Notes: generated from the letters alone by a model not told the origin. A stretch of 64,000 nucleotides of DNA from Arenimonas sp. (GCA_026398695.1 JAPLSJ010000030.1:1-64000), one strand, 5' to 3'. Positions 46,046 to 55,544 are shown, counted from the first letter of the stretch. Translations and numbers: made by a program.

Positions 46046-47578
46046 TCAGAGGTCGAACTTGATGCCCTGCGCCAGCGGCAGCGCATTGGAATAGTTGATG
46101 GTGTTGGTCTGGCGCCGCATGTAGACCTTCCACGCGTCGGAGCCCGACTCGCGGCCACCGCCGGTTTCCTTCTCGCCGCCGAACGCACCGCCGATCTCGG
46201 CGCCGGAGGTGCCGATGTTGACGTTGGCGATGCCGCAGTCCGAGCCGGCCGAGGCCAGGAACTGCTCGGCCGCACGCAGGTCGGTGGTGAAGATGGAGGA
46301 GGACAGGCCCTGCGGCACCGCGTTCTGCAGCTCGATGGCCTGGTCCAGGGTCTGGTAGGACATCACGTACAGGATCGGCGCGAAGGTTTCGGTCTGCACC
46401 ACTTCGGCGCTGTTGTGCAGGCCGGTGACGAGGGTGGGCAGCACGAAGTTGCCCGGGCGGTCGATGCGCGCGCCGCCGGTTTCGACGGTGCCGCCGGCGG
46501 CCTTGGCCTTCGCGACGGCGTCCAGGTAGGCGTCCACGGCGTCGGAGCTGTTGAGCGGGCCCATCAGGTTGGCCGAATCGGTGGGGTCGCCGATCTTCTT
46601 CTCGACCTGCTTGTACGCGGCCACCAGCTTGGCCAGCACGTCGGCGTAGATGGACTCGTGCACGAACAGGCGGCGCGTGGTGGTGCAGCGCTGGCCGGCC
46701 GTGCCCACCGCGCCGAAGGCGATGGCCGGGATGGCCAGCTTCAGGTCCGCGGTGGGATCGACGATGATCGCGTTGTTGCCGCCCAGCTCCAGCAGCGAGC
46801 GGCCCATGCGGCGCGCCACGCGCTCGCCGACCATGCGGCCGACCTTGGTGGAGCCGGTGAAGCTGATCAGCGGGATGCGCTTGTCGTCGACGAAGGCCGA
46901 GGCCAGGTCGGTGCCGCCGTCGTTGAACAGGAAGAAGATATCCGGGAAGCCGGCGCTGCGCAGGGCTTCGTTGCAGATCTTCATCGAGGCGATGGCCGAC
47001 AGCGGGGTCTTGGGCGACGGCTTCCAGATGCAGATGTCGCCGCAGACGCCGGCCAGGAACGAGTTCCAGGCCCACACCGCGACCGGGAAGTTGAAGGCGC
47101 TGATGATGCCGACGATGCCCAGCGGCTGGTACTGCTCGTACATGCGGTGGCCCGGGCGCTCGCTGTGCATGGTGAGGCCGTAGAGCTGGCGCGACAGACC
47201 GACGGCGAACTCGCCGATGTCGATCATTTCCTGCACTTCGCCGTCGCCCTCGGGCTTGGACTTGCCCATCTCCAGCGCCACCAGCGAACCCAGGGCGTCC
47301 TTGTGCGTGCGCAGCGCGTCGGCGCACAGGCGGATGGCTTCGCCGCGCTTGGGCGCCGGGGTGGTGCGCCAGACCTTGAAGGCGGCCTGGGCGCGCTCGA
47401 GGATCAGGTCGTAGTCGGCCTGGGACGAGGCGTACACGCGGCCCAGCACTTCGCCGCTGCTCGGGTTGACGGGCTCGATGACGCCGGCGTCGCGGGTCTT
47501 GGACCACTCGCCATGGCCGAGGTAGGTGCCCGATTCGTTGTCGGACAGGCCGAGGGCGGTGAGGACGGGATGGGTCAT
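46046..47578 (-). CDS. Aldehyde dehydrogenase of the ALDH7 (antiquitin) group
   Basis: A 510-residue NAD-dependent aldehyde dehydrogenase. The catalytic Cys is in [14 protein letters not shown] and the general-base Glu in [10 protein letters not shown]; the NAD site has FTGSTKVGR. The residues around these, and the C-terminal [19 protein letters not shown], fit ALDH7, whose bacterial members oxidise alpha-aminoadipate semialdehyde in lysine breakdown (AmaB). The substrate is inferred from the subgroup. No other lysine genes are nearby. It is the first gene of the leftward run, downstream of tRNA-Arg. Confidence 0.9.
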   Translation of the reverse strand: MTHPVLTALGLSDNESGTYLGHGEWSKTRDAGVIEPVNPSSGEVLGRVYASSQADYDLILERAQAAFKVWRTTPAPKRGEAIRLCADALRTHKDALGSLVALEMGKSKPEGDGEVQEMIDIGEFAVGLSRQLYGLTMHSERPGHRMYEQYQPLGIVGIISAFNFPVAVWAWNSFLAGVCGDICIWKPSPKTPLSAIASMKICNEALRSAGFPDIFFLFNDGGTDLASAFVDDKRIPLISFTGSTKVGRMVGERVARRMGRSLLELGGNNAIIVDPTADLKLAIPAIAFGAVGTAGQRCTTTRRLFVHESIYADVLAKLVAAYKQVEKKIGDPTDSANLMGPLNSSDAVDAYLDAVAKAKAAGGTVETGGARIDRPGNFVLPTLVTGLHNSAEVVQTETFAPILYVMSYQTLDQAIELQNAVPQGLSSSIFTTDLRAAEQFLASAGSDCGIANVNIGTSGAEIGGAFGGEKETGGGRESGSDAWKVYMRRQTNTINYSNALPLAQGIKFDL

Positions 47579-47622
47579 TGCGGGCTCCAGGGTGCGGTTG
47601 GCCGAAAAGCGGCCGAGAAAAA

Positions 47623-47699
47623 TGGCGGCCCCGATACGATTCGAACGTACGACCTTCCCCTTAGGAGGGGGACGCTCTATCCAGCTGAGCTACGGGGCC
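47623..47699 (-). tRNA. tRNA-Arg (anticodon CCT)
   Basis: Read on the minus strand, this 77-base segment folds as a full cloverleaf: acceptor GGCCCCG / CGGGGCC, D-arm GCTC...GAGC, anticodon stem TCCCC / GGGGA with loop CTCCTAA (anticodon CCT, reading AGG), T-arm GTACG / CGTAT with TTCGAAT. The 3' CCA is encoded. TTTTT follows directly, so it can end transcription by itself. It lies just behind thrC. CCU-decoding tRNA-Arg genes are common phage/ICE integration sites, but no integrase is present here. Confidence 0.97.
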
Positions 47700-47709
47700 A
47701 AGCCCCGGG

Positions 47710-47715
47710 ATTATC
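47710..47715 (-). promoter_or_regulatory. Candidate extended -10 of tRNA-Arg
   Basis: On the minus strand TGCGATAATC gives GATAAT with the extended TG, placed 10 bases before the tRNA 5' end, a spacing that fits. It overlaps the thrC stop codon. The -35 is not evident. Confidence 0.4.
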
Positions 47716-49030
47716 GCAGAAACCCCGCCCCGGGTTCCGTGCCCCGGCGCAGCACGCCGGCCAGTGCCGCCTCGTCCGCCGCCAGCGGCGCGGCCTGGCT
47801 GGGCCGGGCCAGCATGGCCGCGAGGGCCGCGGGCAGGGGCACGGCGGTGCCCACCAGCGGCTCCACCACCTCGGGGAACTTGGCCGGATGGGCCGTGGCG
47901 ACGAGGCAGGCGTCCCCCGCCAGGCCCTGGGCGCGCAGCCGCTGAAGCAGCCGGACGGCCGTGGCGGTGTGGGGGCACGGGGTTTCACCCAGGCGCCGGT
48001 GCGCGTCGCGCACGCAGGCCTCGATGTCCGCATCGGCCACCGAGCCGGCGAGCACGGCGCCGCGCCGCGCCGCGGGCTCGGGGTACAGCCACGCGAGCCG
48101 TTCGTAGTTGCTGGGCGCGCCCACGTCCATCGCGTTGGCCAGCGTGGCCACGCTGGCCCGGGGCCGGTAGTCGCCGCCGGCGAAGAAGGCGGGCAGCACG
48201 TCGTTGGCGTTGCTGGCCAGGGCGATGTCGGCGATCGGCAGGCCCATGCGCCGCGCCAGCAGGCAGGCCAGGCCGTTGCCGAGGTTGCCGGTGGGCACCA
48301 CGAACGACAGTGGCCGTGCGTGCCGGCGCCAGTGCTGCAGGCTGGCGAAGGCGTAGTACGCCATCTGCGGCAGCAGCCGTCCCAGGCTGATGCTGTTGGC
48401 TGAACTCAGCGGCACGTCGGCGCGCAGGCCAGCGTCGCCCAGCGCGGCCTTGGCCATCCGCTGGCAGTCGTCGAAGCTGCCCTGCACGCGCAGCGCCTGC
48501 ACGTTGTCGCCGAAGCAGCCCAGCTGGTGCGCCTGCCGCGGCGACACGCGGCCGTCGGGGTACAGGATCACCACCCGGAAGCCCGGCCGGCGATGGAATG
48601 CCGCCGCCACCGCGGCGCCGGTGTCGCCCGAGGTCGCCACCAGGATCGTCAGCGGTGGCCCGGCTTGCGCCTGCGCGGCCAGGCAGGCGGCGAGGAAGCG
48701 CGCGCCATAGTCCTTGAACGCCGCGGTGGGACCATGGAACAGCTCCAGCACGTAGTCGCCAGGCGCTCCGAACGGCCGCAGCGGCGGCGCGACGTCGAAG
48801 GCCTCGCGGCAGATCGCCGGCAGCGCCGGCGCCAGCGGATCGCCTTCGAAGAAGGGCTGCAGCAAGCGCGCCGCGACCGACGGCAGGTCGTCCAGGCCCT
48901 CGAAATCGCGCGGCGAAAATTCCGGAAGCGCGTCCGGCACGTACAGCCCGCCATCGGGCGCCAGGCCTGCGGCCAGCGCCTCGCCCAGGCGGGCCGGTGG
49001 CGCCAGGCCACGCGTGCTGGCGAACCTCAC
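47711..49030 (-). CDS. thrC: Threonine synthase
   Basis: A 439-residue PLP enzyme for the last step of threonine synthesis (O-phosphohomoserine to threonine). The PLP Lys is in [15 protein letters not shown], and the phosphate-binding pattern is [33 protein letters not shown] and [17 protein letters not shown] are also conserved. It is the last gene of thrLABC and overlaps thrB by 4 bases (ATGA). Subfamily I by length. Confidence 0.96.
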   Translation of the reverse strand: MRFASTRGLAPPARLGEALAAGLAPDGGLYVPDALPEFSPRDFEGLDDLPSVAARLLQPFFEGDPLAPALPAICREAFDVAPPLRPFGAPGDYVLELFHGPTAAFKDYGARFLAACLAAQAQAGPPLTILVATSGDTGAAVAAAFHRRPGFRVVILYPDGRVSPRQAHQLGCFGDNVQALRVQGSFDDCQRMAKAALGDAGLRADVPLSSANSISLGRLLPQMAYYAFASLQHWRRHARPLSFVVPTGNLGNGLACLLARRMGLPIADIALASNANDVLPAFFAGGDYRPRASVATLANAMDVGAPSNYERLAWLYPEPAARRGAVLAGSVADADIEACVRDAHRRLGETPCPHTATAVRLLQRLRAQGLAGDACLVATAHPAKFPEVVEPLVGTAVPLPAALAAMLARPSQAAPLAADEAALAGVLRRGTEPGAGFLR

Positions 49031-49956
49031 GGCAGCAGCTCCGCGCGCGGGCCGGCCACTGCCGACACGTGCGGGTCGCTGCCCAGGCCCGCGGCGGCGA
49101 ACGCCGCCACCATCGCCGCGGCGGCGGCCACGGCCGGGTCGCGCTGTTCGAACCAGGCGAAGACGCTGGGGCCTGCGCCGGAAATGCTGGCCCCCATCGC
49201 GCCGGCGGCCAGCGCCGCCTGCTTCACGCCCGCGAAGCCCGGGATCAGCGGCGCGCGGCGGGGTTCCACCAGGTGGTCGTGCAGGCCGGCGCGCACGAGG
49301 GCGGCGTCGCCGCGCTCGCAGCCCAGCAGCACCTGCGCCAGCGCGGCGCTCTGCACCACGAAGTCATGCAGCGCGAACGGTGCCGCCAGCGCCGCGCGCG
49401 CCACCCGGGTCTCCAGCGCGAAGTGCGGACGCACCACGGCGCAGTGCCAGTGCGCAGGCACGGCGATCGGCACCAGGCGCTCCGCCGTGGCCAACACCAG
49501 CCCGCCCACCAGCATCGGCCCGACGTTGTCGCCGTGCAGGCCGCCGCTGGCGACCGCTTCGCCCGCCATGGCGAACGGGTACAGCGCCTCGCGCGGCAGC
49601 GGCGCGTCCAGCAGCGCATTCGCCGCCACCAGGGCGGCCACGCACGAGGCCGCCGAGCCGCCCAGGCCCGACCCCAGTGCGATGCCCTTGTCGAGTTCGA
49701 TTTCGAAGCCGTACTCCAGGCCCAGCGCCTCGCGCAGCGCGATCAGCGCGGCGCCGGCGGTATTGGCCGCGGCCGCCATCGGCAGGCCCTCGACGCCGCC
49801 GCGGATCGCGGCGATGCGCACCACGGGGGCGGCGATGCGGCGAACGGTGGCCGTATCGCCCGGGCCGGCCAGGCTGTGGCCCAGGATGTCGAAGCCCACG
49901 CCGACGTTGCCGACCGAAGCGGGGGAAAACGCGCGTGCGCTGGCAGGCGGGCTCAC
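49027..49956 (-). CDS. thrB: Homoserine kinase
   Basis: A 309-residue GHMP kinase. It has [13 protein letters not shown] at the N-terminus and the phosphate-binding loop [15 protein letters not shown]. The C-terminal part has [14 protein letters not shown]. It phosphorylates homoserine for ThrC. Its start overlaps the thrA stop and its stop overlaps the thrC start, so all three are likely translated together. Confidence 0.96.
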   Translation of the reverse strand: MSPPASARAFSPASVGNVGVGFDILGHSLAGPGDTATVRRIAAPVVRIAAIRGGVEGLPMAAAANTAGAALIALREALGLEYGFEIELDKGIALGSGLGGSAASCVAALVAANALLDAPLPREALYPFAMAGEAVASGGLHGDNVGPMLVGGLVLATAERLVPIAVPAHWHCAVVRPHFALETRVARAALAAPFALHDFVVQSAALAQVLLGCERGDAALVRAGLHDHLVEPRRAPLIPGFAGVKQAALAAGAMGASISGAGPSVFAWFEQRDPAVAAAAAMVAAFAAAGLGSDPHVSAVAGPRAELLP

Positions 49957-52448
49957 AGCCGCGCCCCGAGCGCCGACGCCAGCCGCAGCAGGTCGGAGAA
50001 CACGCCGGCCGCCGTCACTTCGGGGCCGGCGCCGGGGCCCTGCACGATCAGCGGGTTGTCGCGGTAGCGGCGGGTGGTGAATTGCACGATGTTGTCCGTC
50101 AGTCGAAGGTGGGCGAAGGCGTGGTCGCGCGGCAGTTCCACCAGCGCGACGCTGGCCTGGCCATCGTGCCCGAGCCGCGCCACGTAGCGAAGCACCTGTC
50201 CGCGCGCGGTGGCGTCGGCGAGCCGCTGCGCCATCGGTGCGTCCAAGTCCTGCAGCGACGCCATGAAGCCTTCGCGAGAGGCGGCGCGCAGGGCGTCGGG
50301 CACCAGGCCTTCGACCCGCACGTCGTCGAGCGACAGCGCGATGCCCGCCTCGCGCGCCAGGATCACCAGCTTTCGGGCCACGTCCATGCCCGACAGGTCT
50401 TCGCGCGGGTCGGGCTCGGTGTAGCCCAGCGCGTGCGCTTCGCGCACCAGCAACGAGAAGGGCTGGCTGCCGTCGTAGCGGTTAAACAGCCAGGCCAGCG
50501 TGCCCGACAGGATGCCTTCGACTGCGACCAGTTCGTCGCCGGTGTCGAGCAGGTCGCGCAGGGTCTGGATCACCGGCAGGCCGGCGCCCACGGTCGCCTC
50601 GTAGCGCAGGCGGGCGCCGCTGGCTTCGCTGGCCGCGTGGATGGCCTGGCGCCGCGCGAGCGGGCCGGCCACGGCGTGCTTGTTCGGCGTGATCACGTGG
50701 ATGCCCGCCGCCAGCCAGCCCGCGTAACGGTTGGCGATGGCGTCGCTGGCGCTGCAGTCCACGATCACGGCATGCGGCAGGTGGGCGCCCAGCAGGTGCG
50801 GCGCCAGCGCGTCCAGGTCGCCGTCGGTGGCGCTGGCCAGGTGGTCGCGCCACGCGCCGGGCGCGCCGTGTTCGCCCAGCCACAGCCTGCGGCTGTCGGC
50901 CAGTGCGCGCAGGCGCAGGTCCAGGCCCGCGCCTTCGCGCAGGCGCGGCATGGCCGCTTCCACCTGGTCGAGCAGTGCGGCACCGACCTTGCCGGGGCCG
51001 ATCACCGCCAGCGCCACCGTCTGCGGTGACAGCCAGAAGCTGGCGTGCGCGGCGCGCAGCGCGCGGGTGGCGTCCTCGGCGGCGACCGCCACGGAAATAT
51101 TTCGCTCGGACGCGCCCTGGGCGATGGCGCGGATGTTCACCCGCGCCCGCGCCAGCGCGCCGAACAGCCGCGCCGCCACGCCCGGCGTGCCAGCCATGCC
51201 GTCACCCACCGCCGCCAGCACGCTGACGCCGTCGGTGAGCTGCACGCCCTGCACCTGGCCGGCGGCCAGTTCGCGGTCGAAGGCGCGCAGCAGCGCGGCG
51301 CGCGCCTGGGCCGCTTCGCCGCTGCGCACCACGCAGCAGATCGAATGTTCGGACGAGCCCTGGGAAATCATCACCACCGAGATGCGCGCCGCGTGCAGCG
51401 CAGCGAACACGCGCTCGGCCGTGCCCGGCACGCCGATCAGGCCCGCGCCCTCCAGGCTCACCAAGGCCAGGTCGCTGCTCAGCGTCAGCCCCTTCACCGG
51501 GCCGCCCGGCCCGCCGTCGAGTGCGATGCGCGTGCCCGGCACCTGCGGGCGGAACGTGTTGCGGATCAGCACCGGCATGTTGCGGGCAATGGCCGGCGTG
51601 AGCGTCTGCGGATGGATCACCTTGGCGCCGAAGTAGGCCAGTTCGCAGGCCTCGCGGTAGCTCAGCGCCGGCAGCGGCACGGCTTCGGGCACCAGCCGAG
51701 GGTCGGCCGACAGCACGCCGTCCACGTCGGTCCAGATGTGCAGTTCATCGGCTTCGAACAGCGCCGCGAAGATGGCGCCGGAGTAGTCGCTGCCGTTGCG
51801 CCCGAGCACCGTGGGCAGGCCGTCTTCGCCGCTGGCGACGAAGCCGGTGGCCACCACGCGCGGCGACGGGTTGGCCGCGCGCCAGCGCTTGAGGTTGTCG
51901 CGGCTGGCCGGCCAGTCCACGGCCACGCCCAGCTCTTCATGCCGCACGCGCAGCACCTCGCGGGCATCGAGCAGGGCGCAGTCGGCGCCGCGCGAACGCA
52001 GGTGCGCCCACAGCAGCCGTGCCGACCACACTTCGCCGAGCCCCTGGATGCGTTCGAAGGCCGGCCGGCCCGGGGCGCCGAGCACGGACGTGGCCTGCAG
52101 CAGCCCGGCCAACTGTTCGACCTGGGCTTTCAGCCAGGCCTGCAGGTCGTCGGCGTCGTCGCCCAGCAGGGCGCGGGCGGCCTCGGTGTGGCGCTGGCGC
52201 AGGGCGAGCAGGGCAGGGCGCCAGTCGCGCGCGGAGGTGGCCGCCTCTGCCAGGCCGATCAATGCGTCGGTGACGCCCTGCATCGCGGACACCACGGTGA
52301 TCTGCCCGGGTTCGTCGGCCGCCAGCAGCAGGTCGGCGACATGGCGTATGCGCGAGGCGTCGGCGAGCGAGCTGCCGCCGAACTTGTGCGCGCGGGTGCG
52401 CAGGGCGACCGGTGAGGCGGGTTTTTCTTCAAGCAGCGACGCGTTCAT
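49953..52448 (-). CDS. thrA: Bifunctional aspartokinase I / homoserine dehydrogenase I
   Basis: An 831-residue fused enzyme for the first and third steps of the threonine branch. The kinase domain opens with [10 protein letters not shown] and has [30 protein letters not shown]. Two central ACT-type regulatory regions follow ([22 protein letters not shown] and [23 protein letters not shown]), where threonine feedback acts in the E. coli enzyme. The dehydrogenase has [28 protein letters not shown] and [11 protein letters not shown]. It follows the Thr-rich leader gene, so both attenuation and feedback are expected. Confidence 0.97.
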   Translation of the reverse strand: MNASLLEEKPASPVALRTRAHKFGGSSLADASRIRHVADLLLAADEPGQITVVSAMQGVTDALIGLAEAATSARDWRPALLALRQRHTEAARALLGDDADDLQAWLKAQVEQLAGLLQATSVLGAPGRPAFERIQGLGEVWSARLLWAHLRSRGADCALLDAREVLRVRHEELGVAVDWPASRDNLKRWRAANPSPRVVATGFVASGEDGLPTVLGRNGSDYSGAIFAALFEADELHIWTDVDGVLSADPRLVPEAVPLPALSYREACELAYFGAKVIHPQTLTPAIARNMPVLIRNTFRPQVPGTRIALDGGPGGPVKGLTLSSDLALVSLEGAGLIGVPGTAERVFAALHAARISVVMISQGSSEHSICCVVRSGEAAQARAALLRAFDRELAAGQVQGVQLTDGVSVLAAVGDGMAGTPGVAARLFGALARARVNIRAIAQGASERNISVAVAAEDATRALRAAHASFWLSPQTVALAVIGPGKVGAALLDQVEAAMPRLREGAGLDLRLRALADSRRLWLGEHGAPGAWRDHLASATDGDLDALAPHLLGAHLPHAVIVDCSASDAIANRYAGWLAAGIHVITPNKHAVAGPLARRQAIHAASEASGARLRYEATVGAGLPVIQTLRDLLDTGDELVAVEGILSGTLAWLFNRYDGSQPFSLLVREAHALGYTEPDPREDLSGMDVARKLVILAREAGIALSLDDVRVEGLVPDALRAASREGFMASLQDLDAPMAQRLADATARGQVLRYVARLGHDGQASVALVELPRDHAFAHLRLTDNIVQFTTRRYRDNPLIVQGPGAGPEVTAAGVFSDLLRLASALGARL

Positions 52449-52494
52449 GCAACCTCCGGGGGAGGCCGCGCAACGGTTCAGGGGAGGGTGATGC

Positions 52495-52523
52495 CGGCCC
52501 GCCTCTGTCGAGGTGCGGGGCCG
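52495..52523 (-). promoter_or_regulatory. Candidate thr attenuator hairpin
   Basis: Between the leader peptide stop and thrA the RNA can fold CGGCCC-GC-CCTC / GAGG-GC-GGGCCG around loop GACA with two single-base bulges. Its position fits the terminator hairpin of a threonine attenuator. It lacks a clear T-run, so termination could need Rho or the hairpin could act on translation. Confidence 0.5.
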
Positions 52524-52535
52524 TGGGTGGATTTG

Positions 52536-52610
52536 TTATCCAGGCAAGACCGACCGCACCACCGCGAGGGTAGTGGTGGTAATGGTCGTGGTGGTGGTGT
52601 GCCTAGACAT
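52536..52610 (-). CDS. thrL: thr operon leader peptide (not in ORF track)
   Basis: A 24-residue reading frame whose first 14 residues are MSRHTTTTTITTTT: nine Thr and one Ile in the first half, ending LPG at TAA. It lies 87 bases upstream of thrA, on the same strand. E. coli ThrL is likewise a ~21-residue Thr/Ile-rich peptide, and ribosome stalling on it senses charged tRNA-Thr and tRNA-Ile. A run of this kind directly before thrABC is very unlikely by chance. The start lies only 6 bases after a candidate -10, so it may be translated from a leaderless transcript. Confidence 0.9.
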   Translation of the reverse strand: MSRHTTTTTITTTTLAVVRSVLPG

Positions 52611-52616
52611 GACCCG

Positions 52617-52646
52617 ACTGTGCCGGCCGGCCGGGCCGCCTGTCAA
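52617..52646 (-). promoter_or_regulatory. Candidate thr operon promoter
   Basis: A perfect -35 TTGACA (52641-52646) is followed after 18 bases by CACAGT (52617-52622), a weak -10. Transcription would start near the A of the thrL ATG. Confidence 0.55.
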
Positions 52647-52695
52647 CCGGGGGCGGTGGTGTCCTTGCACGACGAGGCATCCGGCGCCGTCGACA

Positions 52696-52767
52696 CCGCG
52701 GAAGCGAGGGGCACGTCCTGCTCAGTGAGGCCTTTTATTTCGCAGGACGTGCCCCTCGCTTCCGCGG
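52696..52767. repeat. Left terminal hairpin of the inverted-repeat element
   Basis: A perfect 26-base-pair stem (arms 52696-52721 and 52742-52767) encloses a 20-base loop TCAGTGAGGCCTTTTATTTC. Stem and loop lie just inside the left end of the element. Confidence 0.9.
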
Positions 52768-53463
52768 CGCCGCCGGTGCATTCCGGCTTGGGCGCCTAAC
52801 GGAGGGCGGGTGAGCCCGCGCTCTGATGCTTACGCGTGTGGATCCGGACCAAGGCGGGGCATCTTTCTTGCAGATCGGGCCCGGCTAACCCGGCCTCGGC
52901 TCGAACGCTGTCCTGGCACATCGCGGCGCGTCCCTTCGGACACTTGTCGCGGCCTCGGCGCGATCGGGGAAGACGGCCAGCCCGATGGTCCTATCCGCCC
53001 GGCGGCGGGTGTGGGTTCGACGCGCGCACGACGTCACTCCCTGCGTTCGAAAGAGCGCACAGGCGATCACCGGCTGATCGAAAAACGGCTGACCCATTCG
53101 ATCCGTCGACCACTCAGGAATCCACGCACCGCCCTGGCGTAGTGGTGCTTTTTCCAATGCCGGCGTGCCGGCGGATCAGTTCCGACAAGGGATGCCACGG
53201 TGTGCGCGCCAGGAACCTACACCCGCCGCCGGGCGGATAGGACCATCGGGCTGGCCACCTTCCATGCTGGCCCTGCCGCCGCATCAAGTGTCCGAAGGGA
53301 CGCGCCGCGATGGGCGAGGAGCAAGAATTTGCCGGACGCGGGTTAGCCCGACCCGATCTGCAAGAAAGATGCCCCGCCTTGGTCCGGATCCACACGCGCA
53401 AGCATCGAAGCGAATCGCCACGGGCCTTCCGTCAAGCCAACAAGAAGATCCGTACCGGCGGCG

Positions 53464-53535
53464 CCGCGAAGGCGAGGGTCGCTTCCTGCGAAATAAAAGG
53501 CTTCACTGAGCAGGAAGCGCCCCTCGCCTTCGCGG
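53464..53535. repeat. Right terminal hairpin of the inverted-repeat element
   Basis: A 26-base-pair stem with a single mismatch (arms 53464-53489 and 53510-53535) encloses a loop that, read on the minus strand, is TCAGTGAAGCCTTTTATTTC: 19 of 20 bases as in the left hairpin. The stem sequence differs from the left stem, yet pairing is kept. Confidence 0.9.
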
Positions 53536-53548
53536 TGCGGCCGGCGCC

Positions 53549-54346
53549 TCAGAGGAGCTCGAAGCGATCAGCGTCCAGCTGGGCGGGGAAGCGTTCGCGG
53601 TGGGCGGCCAGGGCTTGCGCCGAAAAGACCACGGTGGCCACGCGCACCTGGTCGTCGAGCTCCACCAGCGGCTGGCCCAGGAAATCCAGGGCGACGCTGT
53701 CGCCGCTGTAGGCGTGGCCATTGCCGTCGGTGCCCACGCGGTTCACGCCGACCACGTTGCACAGGTTTTCGATGGCGCGTGCGCGCAGCAGGGTCTGCCA
53801 GGCGTAGCGGCGCGGGCTGGGCCAGTTGGCGACGAACAGCAGCAGGTCGTAGTCGAACCTGTCCGGCGCTTCGACCCCGAAACGGTTGCGGATGAACACC
53901 GGGAAGCGCAGGTCGTAGCAGACCAGCGGGCACACGCGCCAACCCTTCAGCAGCACCGTGAGGCGGTCGCGGCCGGCGGCGTAGCGCTCGTGCTCGCGCG
54001 CCATGCGGAACAGGTGGCGCTTGTCGTAGGTATGCAGCTCGCCGTCGGGCGTGGCCCACAGAAGGCGGTTGTAGACGCCCTCGCCTTCCCGGATCTGCAC
54101 GCTGCCGGTGACCACGGCGCCGAGCTTCGCGGCCTGTTCGCGGATCCAGGCCACGGTGGGGCCGTCCATGCCTTCGGCGTTGGCCAGGGCGTCGTTGCTG
54201 AAGCCCGAAGTGAAGGTTTCCGGCAGCACCACCAGGTCGGTCTGGCCGGCCAGCGGCGCGATCAGTGCGCCGTAGCGCTCGCGGTTGGCGGCCGGGTCGT
54301 GCCAGGCGGTGTCGCCCTGCACCAGCGAAATGCGCAGGTCGTCCAT
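53549..54346 (-). CDS. Omega-amidase / nitrilase-family hydrolase (YafV-like)
   Basis: A 265-residue carbon-nitrogen hydrolase. The catalytic triad is Glu in LPETFTSGFS, Lys in YDKRHLFRM and Cys in LVCYDLRFPVF. This form (short, with ETF and the RFPVF context) fits the omega-amidase group, which hydrolyses alpha-ketoglutaramate to alpha-ketoglutarate. The ATG shares one base with the stop of the upstream aminotransferase gene, which strongly supports a glutamine transaminase-omega-amidase pair. The tracked ORF runs further upstream in the shadow of that aminotransferase. The inverted-repeat element abuts its stop codon. Confidence 0.88.
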   Translation of the reverse strand: MDDLRISLVQGDTAWHDPAANRERYGALIAPLAGQTDLVVLPETFTSGFSNDALANAEGMDGPTVAWIREQAAKLGAVVTGSVQIREGEGVYNRLLWATPDGELHTYDKRHLFRMAREHERYAAGRDRLTVLLKGWRVCPLVCYDLRFPVFIRNRFGVEAPDRFDYDLLLFVANWPSPRRYAWQTLLRARAIENLCNVVGVNRVGTDGNGHAYSGDSVALDFLGQPLVELDDQVRVATVVFSAQALAAHRERFPAQLDADRFELL

Positions 54347-55494
54347 CAGATTTTCGCCAGGCGCTCGATGGCGGCGTCCAGGGTGGGTTCGACCTTGGCG
54401 AAGCACAGGCGCGCCAGGCGCTGCCCGGCCGGCGGCGCGGCGTAGAACGGCGACAGCGGGATCGCCGCCACGCCCTTCTCGATCGTCAGCCAGCGACAGA
54501 AGGCCGCGTCGTCCAGGTCGCTCACCGCCGAATAGTCCACCAGCTGGAAATAGCCGCCCGGCACGTCCAGCGGCACCAGGCGCGTGCCCAGCAGCTGCTG
54601 GCGGAAGCGGTCGCGCTTGGCCTGATAGAAAGCGCCGAGGCCGTCGTAGTGTTCCGGCTCGTGTTCGATCATGGCCGCGAACGCCCACTGCGCCGGGGCG
54701 AACGTGCAGAAGGTGTTGTACTGGTGGACCTTGCGGAACTCGGCGCTCAGCGCCGGCGGCGCGATGGCGTAGCCGATCTTCCAGCCGGTGCAGTGGTAGG
54801 TCTTGCCGAAGCTGGAAACCACGAACGAACGCGCGGCGAGCTCCGGGTAGCGCAGCACGCTTTCGTGGCGGCGGCCGTCGAAGATGATGTGCTCGTACAC
54901 CTCGTCCGACAGCAGCACGATGTCGGTGTCGCGCAGGAGGTCGGCCAGGGTGGCCATGTCCTGCGCCGTCATCATGGCGCCCGAGGGATTGTGCGGCGAG
55001 TTGATCATCAGCATGCGCGTGCGCGGGCCGATGGCGTCGCGCACCTTCTGCCAGTCCACCGAAAAATCGGCCGGGTCCAGCGGCACGTGCACGGCGATGC
55101 CGCCGGCCAGGTCGATCGCCGGTTCGTAGCAGTCGTAGCAGGGGTCGAGCACGATCACTTCCTCGCCCGGGCGCACCACCGCCAGCACGGCGTCGAAGAT
55201 GGCCTCGCTGGCGCCGCTGGTGACGGTGACCTCGGCGTCCGCGTCCACCGCGCGGCCGTAGCAGCGCAGCGTCTTGGCGGCGATGGCCTGGCGCAGCGCC
55301 GGGATGCCGTTGGCGGGGGCGTACTGGTTCTTGCCCTCGGCCATGGCGCGCGCCAGTTCGTCCACCAGGCGCTGGGGCACGGGGAAATCGGGGAAGCCCT
55401 GCCCCAGGTTCACGGCCTGGTGCTCGACGGCCAACTGGGACATCACGGTGAAGATCGTGGTGCCGACCTTCGGGAGCTTGGTCTGGATCTGCAT
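54346..55494 (-). CDS. Methionine aminotransferase (YbdL-like, PLP-dependent)
   Basis: A 382-residue class I aminotransferase. The PLP Lys is in SSFGKTYHCTGWKIGY, with NSPHNPSGAM and LSDEVYEHIIFDG typical of the family. GQGFPDFPVPQRLVDEL at the N-terminus and the rest resemble YbdL of E. coli and the KMTB-forming aminotransferases, which make methionine from 4-methylthio-2-oxobutyrate with glutamine or another amino donor. The overlapping omega-amidase gene fits glutamine as donor. A CATAAT box lies about 30 bases upstream. Confidence 0.88.
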   Translation of the reverse strand: MQIQTKLPKVGTTIFTVMSQLAVEHQAVNLGQGFPDFPVPQRLVDELARAMAEGKNQYAPANGIPALRQAIAAKTLRCYGRAVDADAEVTVTSGASEAIFDAVLAVVRPGEEVIVLDPCYDCYEPAIDLAGGIAVHVPLDPADFSVDWQKVRDAIGPRTRMLMINSPHNPSGAMMTAQDMATLADLLRDTDIVLLSDEVYEHIIFDGRRHESVLRYPELAARSFVVSSFGKTYHCTGWKIGYAIAPPALSAEFRKVHQYNTFCTFAPAQWAFAAMIEHEPEHYDGLGAFYQAKRDRFRQQLLGTRLVPLDVPGGYFQLVDYSAVSDLDDAAFCRWLTIEKGVAAIPLSPFYAAPPAGQRLARLCFAKVEPTLDAAIERLAKI

Positions 55495-55523
55495 GGCCTG
55501 CCGGAGTTGGTTCGCGGCCCCCG

Positions 55524-55529
55524 ATTATG
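55524..55529 (-). promoter_or_regulatory. Candidate -10 of the aminotransferase-amidase operon
   Basis: CATAAT on the minus strand, about 30 bases before the aminotransferase start. No clear -35. Confidence 0.35.
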
Positions 55530-55544
55530 CGGGCTGCCGCCCTC

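Larger units (their letters stand above)
52683..53548. repeat. 866-bp imperfect inverted-repeat element with terminal hairpins
   Basis: The two halves (about 52683-53060 and 53170-53548) are inverse copies with no gaps: hairpins, a GGATCCGGACCAAGGCGGGG block, a GTCCCTTCGGACACTTG block and a GATGGTCCTATCCGCCC block all pair with a constant coordinate sum of 106231. Between conserved blocks the sequence differs freely, but the lengths are kept. Both outer ends carry a ~26-base-pair hairpin. The element fills the gap between the thr promoter and the stop codon of the omega-amidase gene. I see no transposase or other convincing gene; two weak ORFs read through the arms in matching frames. Confidence 0.85.

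Noticed and set aside
47623-47699. tRNA-Arg as an attachment site of an integrated element
   Set aside because: The flanks are ordinary housekeeping genes (thrC and ALDH), with no integrase and no repeated tRNA 3' end seen nearby.
44900-48403. 1167-residue plus-strand ORF
   Set aside because: It is antisense to pyrD, ALDH, the tRNA and thrC, all of which are certain. Long open antisense frames are normal at this GC content.
52810-53711. ORFs 52810-53142, 52836-53240, 53165-53509 and 53310-53711 as genes
   Set aside because: They lie in the inverted repeat, overlap each other on both strands, and have no recognisable domains. Frame agreement between arms follows from the lack of indels. The last one also runs into the amidase gene antisense.
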